A DNA stretch of 64,000 nucleotides from the NCBI GenBank assembly GCA_018388625.1, contig CP074403.1:1-64000 (forward strand), written 5' to 3'. This DNA comes from Nocardiopsis eucommiae. Its GTDB lineage: Bacteria; Actinomycetota; Actinomycetes; Streptosporangiales; Streptosporangiaceae. This document shows, piece by piece, positions 54,262-63,733 of this stretch (positions are counted from its first letter, which is position 1; the number at the start of each line of letters is the position of its first letter). The position numbers and the translations under genes were made by a program. Under the pieces are notes generated by a model that saw only the letters and a list, made by a program, of their open reading frames with translations, had not been told where the DNA came from and did no database searches.

Positions 54262-55298
54262 AGGTCGCCCTCCAGCCCGCTAGCTTGAAGACGAAGTCGG
54301 TATTGCTTCACTACCAGGACACCATCGATCGTCCTGTTGATGTGAGCCAATACCGGAGCTTGATGAGCTCCGAGTTCGACACCCTGATGGACCTGCACCC
54401 CTCCGGCCAGGTGGCCCTGTGGGGATTGACTCCGGGGAAAGACAACGCCAACGTCAGCAAGTACAACAAGCTCAGTGCTGATGACTACGTCTTCTTCTAC
54501 GGCGAAAAGCGCCTGTACCTTGGCGGCTACATCACGCACACCTTCCACAACCCTGAGCTAGCCAAGCAGTTGTGGACGGTCGATCACCGAGGCCAGACGT
54601 GGGAGCACATGTACTCCCTGGGGTCGTTGCGTAGCTTCTCGGTGCCCATCGAGGAGGTGCGCGAGTGCTTGGGTGTCTCATCGGGGTTCTACGTGATGAA
54701 CCTCTACGTCGCTGATGGGGAGAAGGCTGAACGTCTCATTGAGCTGTGCAACCTGACTGAGCCGCCTTCTCAGCGATCTCGCCAACGACGTCGCGTCCGG
54801 TCGAAGGCGTCAACGCGTCCCGCTCCGCCCGCGAGCACGGGCGAGAGCGACCGTCGAGTCGAGATCAGCTACCGGACCGAGCAAAAGAGGGTGCGCGATT
54901 GGCTGTTGTCGATCACTGATGCTGAGTGCGCCTTGTGCGGACGCCATCTCCCGGATGAGTTTCTCGTGGCCGCCCATATCAAGAAGCGAGCCCAATGCAC
55001 CGAGGAGGAACGTCACGACGTGGGTAACGTGGCCATGCTCGCGTGTGCGTTGGGGTGCGACAAGCTCTTCGAGGAGGGGTACGTCGCCGTCGGGACGCAG
55101 GGGCAGATCTTGGTGAGCCCCGAGGTCGAGCACGTGCCTCACCTGCAGGTGTACGTGAAGGAGCATCTGGCGGGGCGTCGAGTGTCTTGGCATACCGGCA
55201 CCAGGGCCAGCTACTTCGCTTGGCACCGTACGCGGACGTTTGTCGCTGGCCTGGCCCCGCTCGATCAGCGTCCAGTCTTGGATTCGATGGCGCGCTAG
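54258..55298 (+). CDS. HNH endonuclease with EVE/PUA-like N-terminal domain
   Basis: The protein has 346 residues. GTG at 54258 overlaps the MazG-like stop (GTGA). The N-terminal half (LSADDYVFFYGEKRLYLGGY, IEEVRECLGVSSGFYVMNLY) has the character of EVE/PUA-type modified-base readers. A basic linker (RQRRRVRSKA) leads to an HNH domain: CALCGRHLPDEFLVAAHIKK, then HDVGNVAMLACALGCDKLFE. This is the build of modification-dependent type IV-like restriction enzymes. A role against phage with modified DNA is likely by family analogy. Confidence 0.7.
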   Translation: MKVALQPASLKTKSVLLHYQDTIDRPVDVSQYRSLMSSEFDTLMDLHPSGQVALWGLTPGKDNANVSKYNKLSADDYVFFYGEKRLYLGGYITHTFHNPELAKQLWTVDHRGQTWEHMYSLGSLRSFSVPIEEVRECLGVSSGFYVMNLYVADGEKAERLIELCNLTEPPSQRSRQRRRVRSKASTRPAPPASTGESDRRVEISYRTEQKRVRDWLLSITDAECALCGRHLPDEFLVAAHIKKRAQCTEEERHDVGNVAMLACALGCDKLFEEGYVAVGTQGQILVSPEVEHVPHLQVYVKEHLAGRRVSWHTGTRASYFAWHRTRTFVAGLAPLDQRPVLDSMAR

Positions 55299-55299
55299 A

Positions 55300-55782
55300 G
55301 GCGTGGCCACGCGGGGGCTACCCCGGAAGGTTCGAGGGGGACGCTCCTGTGGCAGGTGTGGGGGCCGCTTGGGGCCGTGCTCCTATCGGAACGTCTTCGG
55401 GCCTTGGCGGGCCCGCTAGGTGAGGAAGGCTCTCAGAGCCGCTGGAGCGGAAGAACCCTGTTCAGGGGGCCGAATCTCTGGATGGATCTCGGGGTCGGGG
55501 ACTTCTTCAGGGGGCCTCCAACCGTGGCGCGTGGACCGCAAGTGCTGTCCTTGTGGTCACGCCTGCCACGGTTCGCTCTGTGCCTGAAAAGTTCCCCGAA
55601 CCCCCGAGAGCCATCCGAGAGGTTCGGGGACCGCGCGGGGTTCGTGGGTGGGTAGGTGGGTTCCGTGTGCGAAGCGCGAGGCCACGAACGCGTCGAAGAG
55701 GGGGCAACCGATACTGCTCGACACTGACGTTCTCGCTGGCTCCGGCGTCGGTGTGCCTCCTGAGGCGTGATATCCCTCGGTC
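55300..55782. other. 480-base gap with hairpins
   Basis: No gene is supported. AACCGTGGC near 55518 and GCCACGGTT near 55564 are inverted copies. TCCCCGAACC (55592-55601) with GGTTCGGGGA (55620-55629) is a 10-bp hairpin that may terminate the HNH transcript. Confidence 0.4.
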
Positions 55783-56138
55783 ATGTCCATCTCCTCGCTT
55801 CAGACCGCTCTGGCCGACTTCGCCCGGCAGCGGGACTGGGACCAGTTCCACACCCCCAAGAACCTGGCCATGGCGCTGGCCGGTGAGGCCGGTGAACTGG
55901 CCGCCGAGTTCCAGTGGCTGACCCCGAGCAGTCCCAGGCGGTCATGGAGGACCCCGCCAAGGCCGAAGCCGTTCGCCAGGAAATGGCCGACGTGTTCTCC
56001 TACCTGCTGCGCCTGGCGACCGTTCTGGACGTGGACCTCGAACAGGCCCTAAAGGACAAGGTCGACCTCAACACCACCAGGTACCCCGTCGACCGCGCCT
56101 ACGGCACCGCGGCCAAGTACACCGACCTCGACCGGTAG
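55783..56138 (+). CDS. MazG-like nucleotide pyrophosphohydrolase, frameshifted once
   Basis: ATG at 55783. LQTALADFARQRDWDQFHTP, KNLAMALAGEAGELAAEFQW and, after one lost base near 55925, EQSQAVMEDPAKAEAVRQEM, ADVFSYLLRLATVLDVDLEQ. The GEAGEL and EMADVFSYLLRLA motifs supply the metal-binding Glu/Asp set of all-alpha NTP pyrophosphatases. About 118 residues, normal for the RS21-C6/MazG-like group. It would hydrolyse (d)NTPs to NMP and pyrophosphate. Leaderless context TCGGTC-ATG is shared with the decayed copy upstream. Confidence 0.8.
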
Positions 56139-56202
56139 GGACGAACTCCTGGGTGGGGGTTCATCCGGGTTCGCACTTTTCAGAACCGTCCATGCCTCGT
56201 GG

Positions 56203-56208
56203 CAGAGT
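56203..56208 (+). promoter_or_regulatory. CAGAGT -10-like element, leaderless
   Basis: GGCAGAGT, six bases (GGCCGC) and ATG at 56215, a variant of the CAGAAT arrangement. Confidence 0.45.
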
Positions 56209-56214
56209 GGCCGC

Positions 56215-58230
56215 ATGCTCGAGTCAGCCAGTGCCTGCGGCCCCCACTCTTCCCCTCCGTCGGTGATCGCAGCGGATTTCCCTCCGTGCCCGACCAGAAG
56301 TCTCGTGCCCTGGTCGCGGAGAAGGCCCGCGAAATCCACGCCCTGGACACCACCGCTCTGGTCGACCTCCTCGCATCTCGGACCAAGGGCCTGTACGACA
56401 CCACGGAGGCCGAACGAAGGTCGTGGAGCGCCAGCATCAAGACGGTCACCGGCGTGCTCATGGAGGCCGGACTCGGTGATGTGTACGTGCTGCTGGAGAT
56501 GAGCGCTCTGACCAGCGACAAGCGGATCGACATGGTCCTGGTCGGCTCCCACCCCCAAAGCGGAGAGATCTCTTTGGTGGTGGTGGAGAACAAGCAGTGG
56601 TCGTACATGCGGCCGCACCGCCGTACCGGGTTGGTCGACCACCCCGGCGCCCCCGCCAAGGGCAGTGTGCACCCCTTGGAGCAGGCCTGGGACTACGGCA
56701 GGAACCTGTCCTGGAACCTCCCCATGCTCAAGGACAGGTGGACCTGCGTGGCCAACCTGCACAACGCCCCGCCCGACCGGATCACCAATCCTCCCGCGCC
56801 CGCCCACATCGACCCGGAGCGAGCCAAGATGTTCGGGACCGGCCCCGAACACAGGCGCAGGTTCGCCGAGTTCCTGACCTCGGTGATCCGCGCGGAGTGG
56901 GCGGCCACGCATCTGCAGACCCTCAAGACCGCGCATGTTCGCCCCTCCGAGGAGTTGATGCGCTTGGTCAACACGAGTGTGAGGGCAAGGGGTGAGTTCT
57001 TCCCCTGCTGCACGAGCAGCGAGCGGCGTTCCGCCACATCGTTCACGTCGTCGACCAGAAGTTCTCCGCCAACGACAAGAACGTCTTCATCGTCGTGGGT
57101 GGCCCTGGCACCGGCAAGAGCGTCCTGGCGCTGGAACTCCTCGGCTACTTCAACGGCCTGGCGAGCCCGACCGTGCACGCCTCGGGCAGTAGCGCCTTCG
57201 CCAACGCGTTGCGGTACCACGTCTCCGGGGACCGGGACGAGGTCGCGCAGATCTTCACCTACTTCAACCAGCACCGCCATCGGTCGGCCAACCATCTCAA
57301 CGTCATCTTGTGTGATGAGGCGCATCGGCTGCGCAAGGACTCCAACACGCAGTACATGGCCAGGGAGGAGCGCGAGGACACCCCCAGGTGGACGAGCTCA
57401 TCCAGGCGGCGCGGGTCCCGGTGTTCTTCCTCGACCCCTACCAGGTCGTTCGAAACGAGGAAGTCGGTACCCCGGACACCATCCGGCGGGCGGCGATCGA
57501 ACTCGGTATCCGTGAGGAGAACATCCACGAGATCGATCTGAAGACCCAGTTCCGTCAGAGCTCTTGTCCGGAGTACCTCGACTGGCTCGAGGACCTCCTG
57601 GGCTACCAAGACGCCCAGCCCAGGCCGTGGAACTATCAGGGCCCGTTCCAGTTCCTGCTCGCTGAGAGCCCCGAGCAGATGGAGTCCTACCTACGGCTGC
57701 GGGTGGCGCTCGGCAACACGGCGAGGATGACCGCTGGATACTGCTGGCCCTGGTCGAGGAAGCCCGTCCCGGGAGGGGGCCTGGTCGAGGACATCCAGAT
57801 CGGTGACTGGCGTTACCCCTGGAACTCCGCGGTGCCCCGCAAGGGCATCCCTGGTACGAGCACCTGGGCGACCGACCCTCGAGGGTTGGACCAGGTCGGC
57901 TGCATCTATACGGCCCAGGGCCTGGAGTGGGACTACTCCGGCGTCATCATGGGGCACGACTACACCTGGACCGGGTCGCAGTGGCGGGCGCGTCGGGGCA
58001 ATGACCGCAAGATCTGGGGGAAGAACCTGCACTCCATGGTCCGCAATGTCTATCGTGTCCTGGCCACGCGGGGTCGAGAGGGCATGGTGCTCTACTCCAC
58101 CGATGCCGCCACGCGAGGGCTACTGGCCTCTTTGGGGGTTCCTTCTCTGACTCCCGCCCTGGAAAGGTTGCGGGAGGAGAACCCTGGCGTCGTGGTGCCA
58201 ACACGCACGCAACGCCTCAGCCTGTTCTGA
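56215..58230 (+). CDS. PD-(D/E)XK nuclease fused to a DUF2075 superfamily 1 helicase, frameshifted
   Basis: ATG at 56215. One-base losses near 56283, 57000 and 57385 divide the gene into four frames. N-terminal part: DKRIDMVLVGSHPQSGEISL then VVVENKQW, a D-x-ExK nuclease signature. Helicase part: Walker A VVGGPGTGKSVLALELLG, Walker B LNVILCDEAHRL, then LKTQFRQSSCPEYLDWLEDL and YTAQGLEWDYSGVIMGHDY (motifs IV-VI of DUF2075). About 670 residues. Nuclease-helicase fusions of this sort often belong to phage-defence islands; here it follows HNH and MazG genes. Confidence 0.75.
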
Positions 58231-58236
58231 GCGCCT

Positions 58237-58291
58237 CCCCAGACATGAACGTGCCCCGGGGGAAGCCCCCGGGGCACGTTCATGTCTGGGG
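58237..58291. terminator. very strong convergent terminator
   Basis: A perfect 26-bp stem (58237-58262 with 58266-58291) around AAG separates the rightward nuclease-helicase gene from the leftward transfer operon and overlaps the end of the DUF4913 gene. Confidence 0.9.
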
Positions 58292-58868
58292 GCCTGGCCG
58301 CACGTCCCGGCCAACCAGACCGTGGCGACGAGGCGGGCCCTCAGACGGGGAGTCCTCGTCCTCCTCGTCCTCCCACCATCCGTCCGGCGCCCAGTCCGCT
58401 TGCAGGGCCTCGGCCTCACGATGGCGTTCACCGGCGCACTGCCGGAAGGGGCCGTTCTGCCCCATCAGGAGGGGTGTGATGGTCGGCGTGGTCACGCAGC
58501 CACACCGACATGCCCGTCTGTTCGTCCAGGCGTAGGCTCTCCCAGGACCGCCACATCGCGTCCAGGCGAGCGATGGCCTCGCTATGCCGCCACCACTGGC
58601 GGCACCACTTGTTCTCGCCGCCCTCGACGCGCCTGAACATGGGCAGGAAGTAGAACTGCACCCATTCCTCGAGGCTGTCGTAGACCGGCTCGTTCTCCTC
58701 CTCGTCCTCGACCTCCTCATCGGAGTCGGGGCTGGGCTCTGAGTCGCCCTCCAACTCCGCTCTGGCCGCTTCCTCTCCCAGCTCATCGAACCAGGAATCC
58801 CAGAAGGAAGCATCGACGGCCTCCTCCGACTCCTGAGAGCCAACACCATCGGATTCGTTCGGACTCAC
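58280..58868 (-). CDS. DUF4913 protein of the transfer operon, frameshifted
   Basis: The start at 58868 overlaps the stop of the coupling-protein gene region by four bases in the reverse operon. The first 100 residues are strongly acidic (DSEPSPDSDEEVEDEEENEP). Then LEEWVQFYFLPMFRRVEGGE, WCRQWWRHSEAIARLDAMWR and GMSVWLRDHADHHTP match DUF4913. Two C residues seem lost near 58470; the corrected tail is LLMGQNGPFRQCAGERHREA and ends at 58280. DUF4913 genes regularly follow TraG-like genes on actinobacterial conjugative elements. Confidence 0.75.
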
Positions 58869-60670
58869 AAGGCTCCCTCGCGTTTACGGGCCGCGCGCGT
58901 GGCGGTGTCCTTCTCCGCCCTCTTGAAGGCCTCACCGATCTCCTTGGCCCGGGCCGAGGTGTACCAGGGCTTGAGCTTGATCAGCGCGGGCTTCATCCCG
59001 GTGGCCATCATCAGGGCACTGCCTCGAGGCATCGCCCGGATGGCGTCGGGGCTCAAGATCTCCTGACGCCGCAAGGACACGGACTCGCTGGTGCGTTCGG
59101 CGTAGGAGACGCTGGAGACGGTGACGTCGTGCTGACCGACCATGGTGGACAGATCACGCGCCAGGGTCGGGTCATCGATGCCCGCACCGATGATCTTGCG
59201 CGTGGCCGCGCCCCACAAGGCGTCGAACTTGTTCTCTCCCCACACCCCGACGCCCTGCTTACGGGACTGCAGGATGGTGACCGGGATGATCCCTCGCGAA
59301 CCGAAGTGCGAGTACAGATCGGGTAGGTCGGCGATCTTACAGATGTTGGCCGCTTCGTCCAGGACGGCGATGAGCGGGTTGTCCAGGCGACCACCCTGCT
59401 GCTCGGCGGCGTTCTCACCCGCACGAAGGACACGGTCGGTCAGGGCCGCCACCAGGGGAGCGGCGGCCCCGGCCCCGGCCTTGCTCATCAGGTACAGAGT
59501 CTCCTGCGAGACCACGAAGGAGTCCGCGTCGAAGGAGGGAAGGGCCGTCTCGGGCGGGGTCACCCACTTCATGATCTGCGGATCGCGCAAGCATTTGGCC
59601 GCCGTACGCGCGGTCTGGTAGATACCGGCCCGCGTCTCCGGAGCTCCGTCCTGCGCTCCCTTGAGAGAGGAAGCCATGGGGTGCTGGCCCATCTCCCTGA
59701 GGATCTCCACCGGAGTGGGCAGCAGCTCATCGTCCAACCAGGTGGCGACGGTGTTCATGTCCTCGCCCGCTCCCGCGGCGGCCAGGATGAACGCGCACAG
59801 CAGGTCGGCGGCGGCGGGCCCCCACATGTCCTTGTTCTGGCCGTCATCGACGGTCAGGACGAAGTGCCCCGCCAGACGGAAGGCGTCCTCGACGCTGGTG
59901 ATGCCCTGCAGGGGGTTCCACCACCACAGCTGTTCGGTGTGGGTAATCCCCTGGGGGTCGAACAGCCAGGATTGCTGACCGGTGTCCTTCTCCCGGATCT
60001 CGACCGTGGCCTGCCACACGTCCGGTTTGTTGGAGGTGACCAGCACCGGCGAAAAGCTCGAGGACAGGATGTGGGGGATCGCCAAGGAGGTGGTCTTACC
60101 AGCGCGCGGCGCCATGATCGCCACGATGGTGTCCTCCCACGAGGCGTAGAGGGTCGGCCCCGTACGGTCCCCGGGAAGCTTGATGTCTCCCAGAGCCAGC
60201 CCGATCTCCTCACCGGGGAGCTTCTTCTGTTCCTTCTTGGTCTTGTTCTTGAGCGGAGCACGCAGACCGATCGCGCGTTCGCGTGTGGCCTCGGGACCGG
60301 CTTCAGCGACGATGTTGCTGTCACGGTTGATGGCGGCCACCGGGTCATCCGGAGAACTCCGGCGTTTGAGGGCCACGCGCGCGATCAGGGAAGCGACCAC
60401 GGTGACCACCAACAGGACCACCACGGCGACGGCGATCACGACGGGGGTCGGGGTACCCGGCCAGGTCTGTTCGGTCTCACCACGAACGAGCGCCCCTACC
60501 CAGGCACCCCCGAACGAGGAGACCTCGCCACCGGTGAGCCGTGCGGCCACCCATGCGGCGGCCCACACACTCGCGAATATGACCACCAGTCCCCAGAGGC
60601 CTCCCAGGATCAGCCAGGGTGCCTGGGCGTTCTGCAAAGGGCCCCGGTCGGGTCCCAGGGTTCGACTCAC
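58865..60670 (-). CDS. VirD4/TraG-type coupling protein
   Basis: The protein has 601 residues, intact. GTG at 60670 has GGAAGGG about eight bases upstream; the open frame beyond it is low-quality. Two transmembrane helices (WLILGGLWGLVVIFASVWAA and VVIAVAVVVLLVVTVVASLI) anchor it. Walker A MAPRAGKTTSLAIPHI and Walker B LIAVLDEAANICKIADLPDL, with VTILQSRKQGVGVWGENKFD, define the TraG/TraD family. It would link the relaxase-DNA complex to the secretion channel and pump DNA with ATP. Confidence 0.88.
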   Translation of the reverse strand: MSRTLGPDRGPLQNAQAPWLILGGLWGLVVIFASVWAAAWVAARLTGGEVSSFGGAWVGALVRGETEQTWPGTPTPVVIAVAVVVLLVVTVVASLIARVALKRRSSPDDPVAAINRDSNIVAEAGPEATRERAIGLRAPLKNKTKKEQKKLPGEEIGLALGDIKLPGDRTGPTLYASWEDTIVAIMAPRAGKTTSLAIPHILSSSFSPVLVTSNKPDVWQATVEIREKDTGQQSWLFDPQGITHTEQLWWWNPLQGITSVEDAFRLAGHFVLTVDDGQNKDMWGPAAADLLCAFILAAAGAGEDMNTVATWLDDELLPTPVEILREMGQHPMASSLKGAQDGAPETRAGIYQTARTAAKCLRDPQIMKWVTPPETALPSFDADSFVVSQETLYLMSKAGAGAAAPLVAALTDRVLRAGENAAEQQGGRLDNPLIAVLDEAANICKIADLPDLYSHFGSRGIIPVTILQSRKQGVGVWGENKFDALWGAATRKIIGAGIDDPTLARDLSTMVGQHDVTVSSVSYAERTSESVSLRRQEILSPDAIRAMPRGSALMMATGMKPALIKLKPWYTSARAKEIGEAFKRAEKDTATRAARKREGAL

Positions 60671-60684
60671 GTCGCGGCCCTTCC

Positions 60685-62249
60685 TTATCTCGTGGCGCGA
60701 ATCGCCTGGTCGGTGTCGTAGAGGCGGCGTTCGACGCTGGTCAGGGTCACATCGACGGGAAGCCCTTGTCGGCCTTGCACCTTGATCATGACCTTGCCTC
60801 GTCCGGGGTGGCGCGCTTCGGGCTGCCAGGAGTCGGGGGCGGCCCAGGAAGTGATCATGCCGCGCTCTCGCGGGGTCATCGGCACGATCTCGTGGACGCG
60901 GGCCAGTTCTCGCGGGGGAAGACCCGCCATGACCGTGACCGCGGAGCGGTCGACGAAGCCTCGGGCCTTGGCTCGGTCCTCCTCGGTGGGCAGGGCGTCC
61001 AGGTCGGCCAGGGAGTGCGTGACCATGACCGAGCTCATGCCCTTGGAACGGCTCAGACGTGTCAACGCGTCGGCGTGTTCGACCAGCCCCGGGGCGCCAC
61101 GTAGGGCACGCCAGAGTTCGTCCATGACGCCCATGTAGGTACGGCGAGGAGCCAGGCCAAGCTGGGCCAGGGAGGAGCTGGCGTCCACGAGTCCAAACCC
61201 GTAGGCCCAGGTACACAGCATCGCCGCGGTGAGGAGTTTGTCTCCGGCGCCACCGGTGGCCGAGATGTCGATACTGACGATCGGGGATTCCAGATCGATG
61301 GGGTTGGAGGTCTGATCGTCGAAGACCCCGGCCAGGGAACCGGTGCAGAGCAGGTCCAGGGTGAACACCAATTCGTCGGTGCGTTGCCGGTAGTCCTCGA
61401 CCGAACGTGAGCGTGAGGAAGAGATGAGTTCGTCGGGAGCCTCGTCCAGGACGCGAAGGACGTCGGGGATGGTGGGTTCACGGTCCCCGTCCAAACGGCG
61501 GTCCAGGAAGTCCATGGCGCGCCCGAGGAGGACCTCCTCGGCGTTGGTGACCGGCGATTCACGGACCAGGGTGCACAACGCCAACAGCAGCGACAGCCGC
61601 CGGGACCGGACCTCCCAGCGCAGCTTCTCCGCGTCGGGGCCCTCCATGCGTTTGAGGGCCTTGCCAAGGGGGCCGGAGTCGAGGGGGTTGATGCGGTCTA
61701 GGCCCCGACCGATTTTGATGACCTGCCCACCGAGGTATTCGACCAGGTCGGTGTAGTCGGGTTTGGAGTCACCCAAGATCAGGGTGCGGGTCCCGGTGGC
61801 CACCGACCCGGTGATGAGACGTTTGACGAAGGTGGACTTACCGGTTCCCGGCTGTCCCAGAACGAAGACGCCAGGGTTGGTGATCAGCCCGGCACGTAGC
61901 CACTCCAGGGGGTCCAAACACACGACTTCGCCATGGAGTTGGTGTCGCCCGATGGGAGTGCCCATGACGGGAGTCCCCGCCCCAGCGGTGAAGGGGAAGA
62001 GGCCACACACCTGGGTGGTGGTGCCTTGGTATTCGATACCAGGCGAGACGTGCAGCGCCCGGCCGCTGTTGCGGTGACGCCAGCCCCACAGGGGGGCCAC
62101 ATGGGACAGATCCAGCGCGGGGTCACTCTCCGGCTCGGCCGGGGTGGTGTCGGCTTTGGTTCGGCGGCCGATACCGGAGTGCTCTCCTGGGACTCCGCGG
62201 TGTCCTTGGGGTCGTTCTTCTTGTTCTTACGCAGGCGTGTGAACACCAC
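60685..62249 (-). CDS. VirB4/TraC-type secretion ATPase, frameshifted once
   Basis: GTG at 62249 (VFTRLRKNKKNDPKDTAESQ) joins after one lost base near 62130 to the main frame. Walker A FVLGQPGTGKSTFVKRLITG, LILGDSKPDYTDLVEYLGG, Walker B TYMGVMDELWRALRGAPGLV and SVMVTHSLADLDALP are typical of actinobacterial VirB4-like proteins. About 520 residues, shorter than proteobacterial VirB4 because the N-terminal half is in the separate SCO6880 protein upstream. Energises assembly of the conjugation machinery. Confidence 0.85.
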
Positions 62250-62263
62250 GGGCGAGTTCCTTG

Positions 62264-63733
62264 TCAGTTACGCAGCTCGTAGGCCAGAGCCGGGGGTAGA
62301 TACCGCACGGAAGGGTGGCGGCGAACCCGGCGGACTGGGAGTGCCAGAGCCGTCGCAGTCTGATCTTGGAGGACTCGGCCGATGATTCGACCTCGGCGAT
62401 GGCCCGGGGAAGCTGCTCGGGATCGGTGACGGTGACGGTGGCGTACATCGTCACGAGGGTGACCCCAGCTCCAGCGGCTTCCTCCGTCGCCGCTTGGCGG
62501 GCACGTGCCTGGTCGATGGCATCACGGGCGGTCTCGTCGCGTCCCTGCTTACGGCGCAGGCTCTGGCGGAAGTGCGCGGCGTTGACCTCGGCCTCGAGGA
62601 TGCGTGCCGCCTCGGCCGCGCTGTAGGCGCGGTACATGAGGGTGATGCGTTTGGGGTCGCGGGTGGGGAGACCAGCCCAGCCAGGACCTGGGACTGCACG
62701 TTCTGGCGGGGGGCCTCGTTCCATGCCCAGGAGACGCTGATGCCGGAGTCGTGCTCGTAGAACCCGACGCTCTCCTCAGCACCAATGGGTCCGGCGTTGT
62801 CCCAGCTCACCGATTCCGGCTGGTCCTCCAACGCCTGGTCCACGTTGCGCGCGGAGCTGGGGTCGAAGGCCGTACGGACCGAACCGGCGATCTGAGGGGC
62901 GCTGGCCCGCCCCAGGACGGACACACCGCATCCGGCCAGGGAGGACTCCAGCTGGGTGAGGCTGTGCCCCACTTCTCCGATGGCCTCGACCATCTTCTTG
63001 GGACGCGCGGGGAACCGTGTGGGGTCGAAGGTGATCGACACCCTGGTCTCGACGTCGGCCGCCGCGGAAGGGGCGGTCCGAACCAGCTCGGTCATGATCT
63101 GACGGGCTTGCTCGGGGGCTTCGGGGTCCATCGCGCCGCCGACCCGTTCGGCCAGGAGCGAGCCGGGCTCAGGGGCCGTATCGACGGTGACCGCGACCCA
63201 CTTGACCTGGGGCATGTGACCGAGACGGGAGAGCCAGTGCCCCCAGTTCGCCACCCAGGTGTCGACTTCCTCGGGGTCGGCGAGCCAGATCGAAGAGGGA
63301 GCGACCCTCAGGGTCGCGGTCAGTTCTCCGGTACGGCGATTCCACACCACACCGTAGGAGCCGCCCAGGCCGTCGTTGGCACTCATCAGACGCAACGGGG
63401 CCAACACACCGGGCAGCTGGAAGGCGTGAGGATGCTCGGTGACGACGCCGGCCTTGTAGCGATTGTGGCCGCGCATGGACCCTACGATCCAACGCGCTCG
63501 TTGCACGATCACCATGCCCGCGGGTTCGCCGTTGATGCGCACCAGCACGGAAGAGGCCACGAGCAACGCCGGAGGGGCCACCCAGAACAACATCTGGGGA
63601 GAGATCTGCACGACGATCACCATGACCAGGATGGCGCCGAGCAGAACGAGGGTGCCCCCATCCCCAGCCCGAAGAACCCGATCCCACGCGAGCGGCGCCA
63701 CCCGCCATAGGTACGAGGAGCTTGCTCACTCAT
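62264..63733 (-). CDS. SCO6880-family conjugation protein, frameshifted three times
   Basis: ATG at 63733 (MSEQAPRTYGGWRRSRGIG) with AAAGG upstream. One-base losses near 63660, 62670 and 62290. Two adjacent membrane helices (GTLVLLGAILVMVIVV, MLFWVAPPALLVASSVLV) are followed by GELTATLRVAPSSIWLADPE, EVDTWVANWGHWLSRLGHMP and a C-terminal coiled region (AAEAARILEAEVNAAHFRQS). This is the SCO6880 protein that always precedes VirB4-like genes in actinobacterial T4SS and probably equals the VirB3/VirB4 N-terminal part. The corrected end is PALAYELRN at 62264. Confidence 0.8.
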
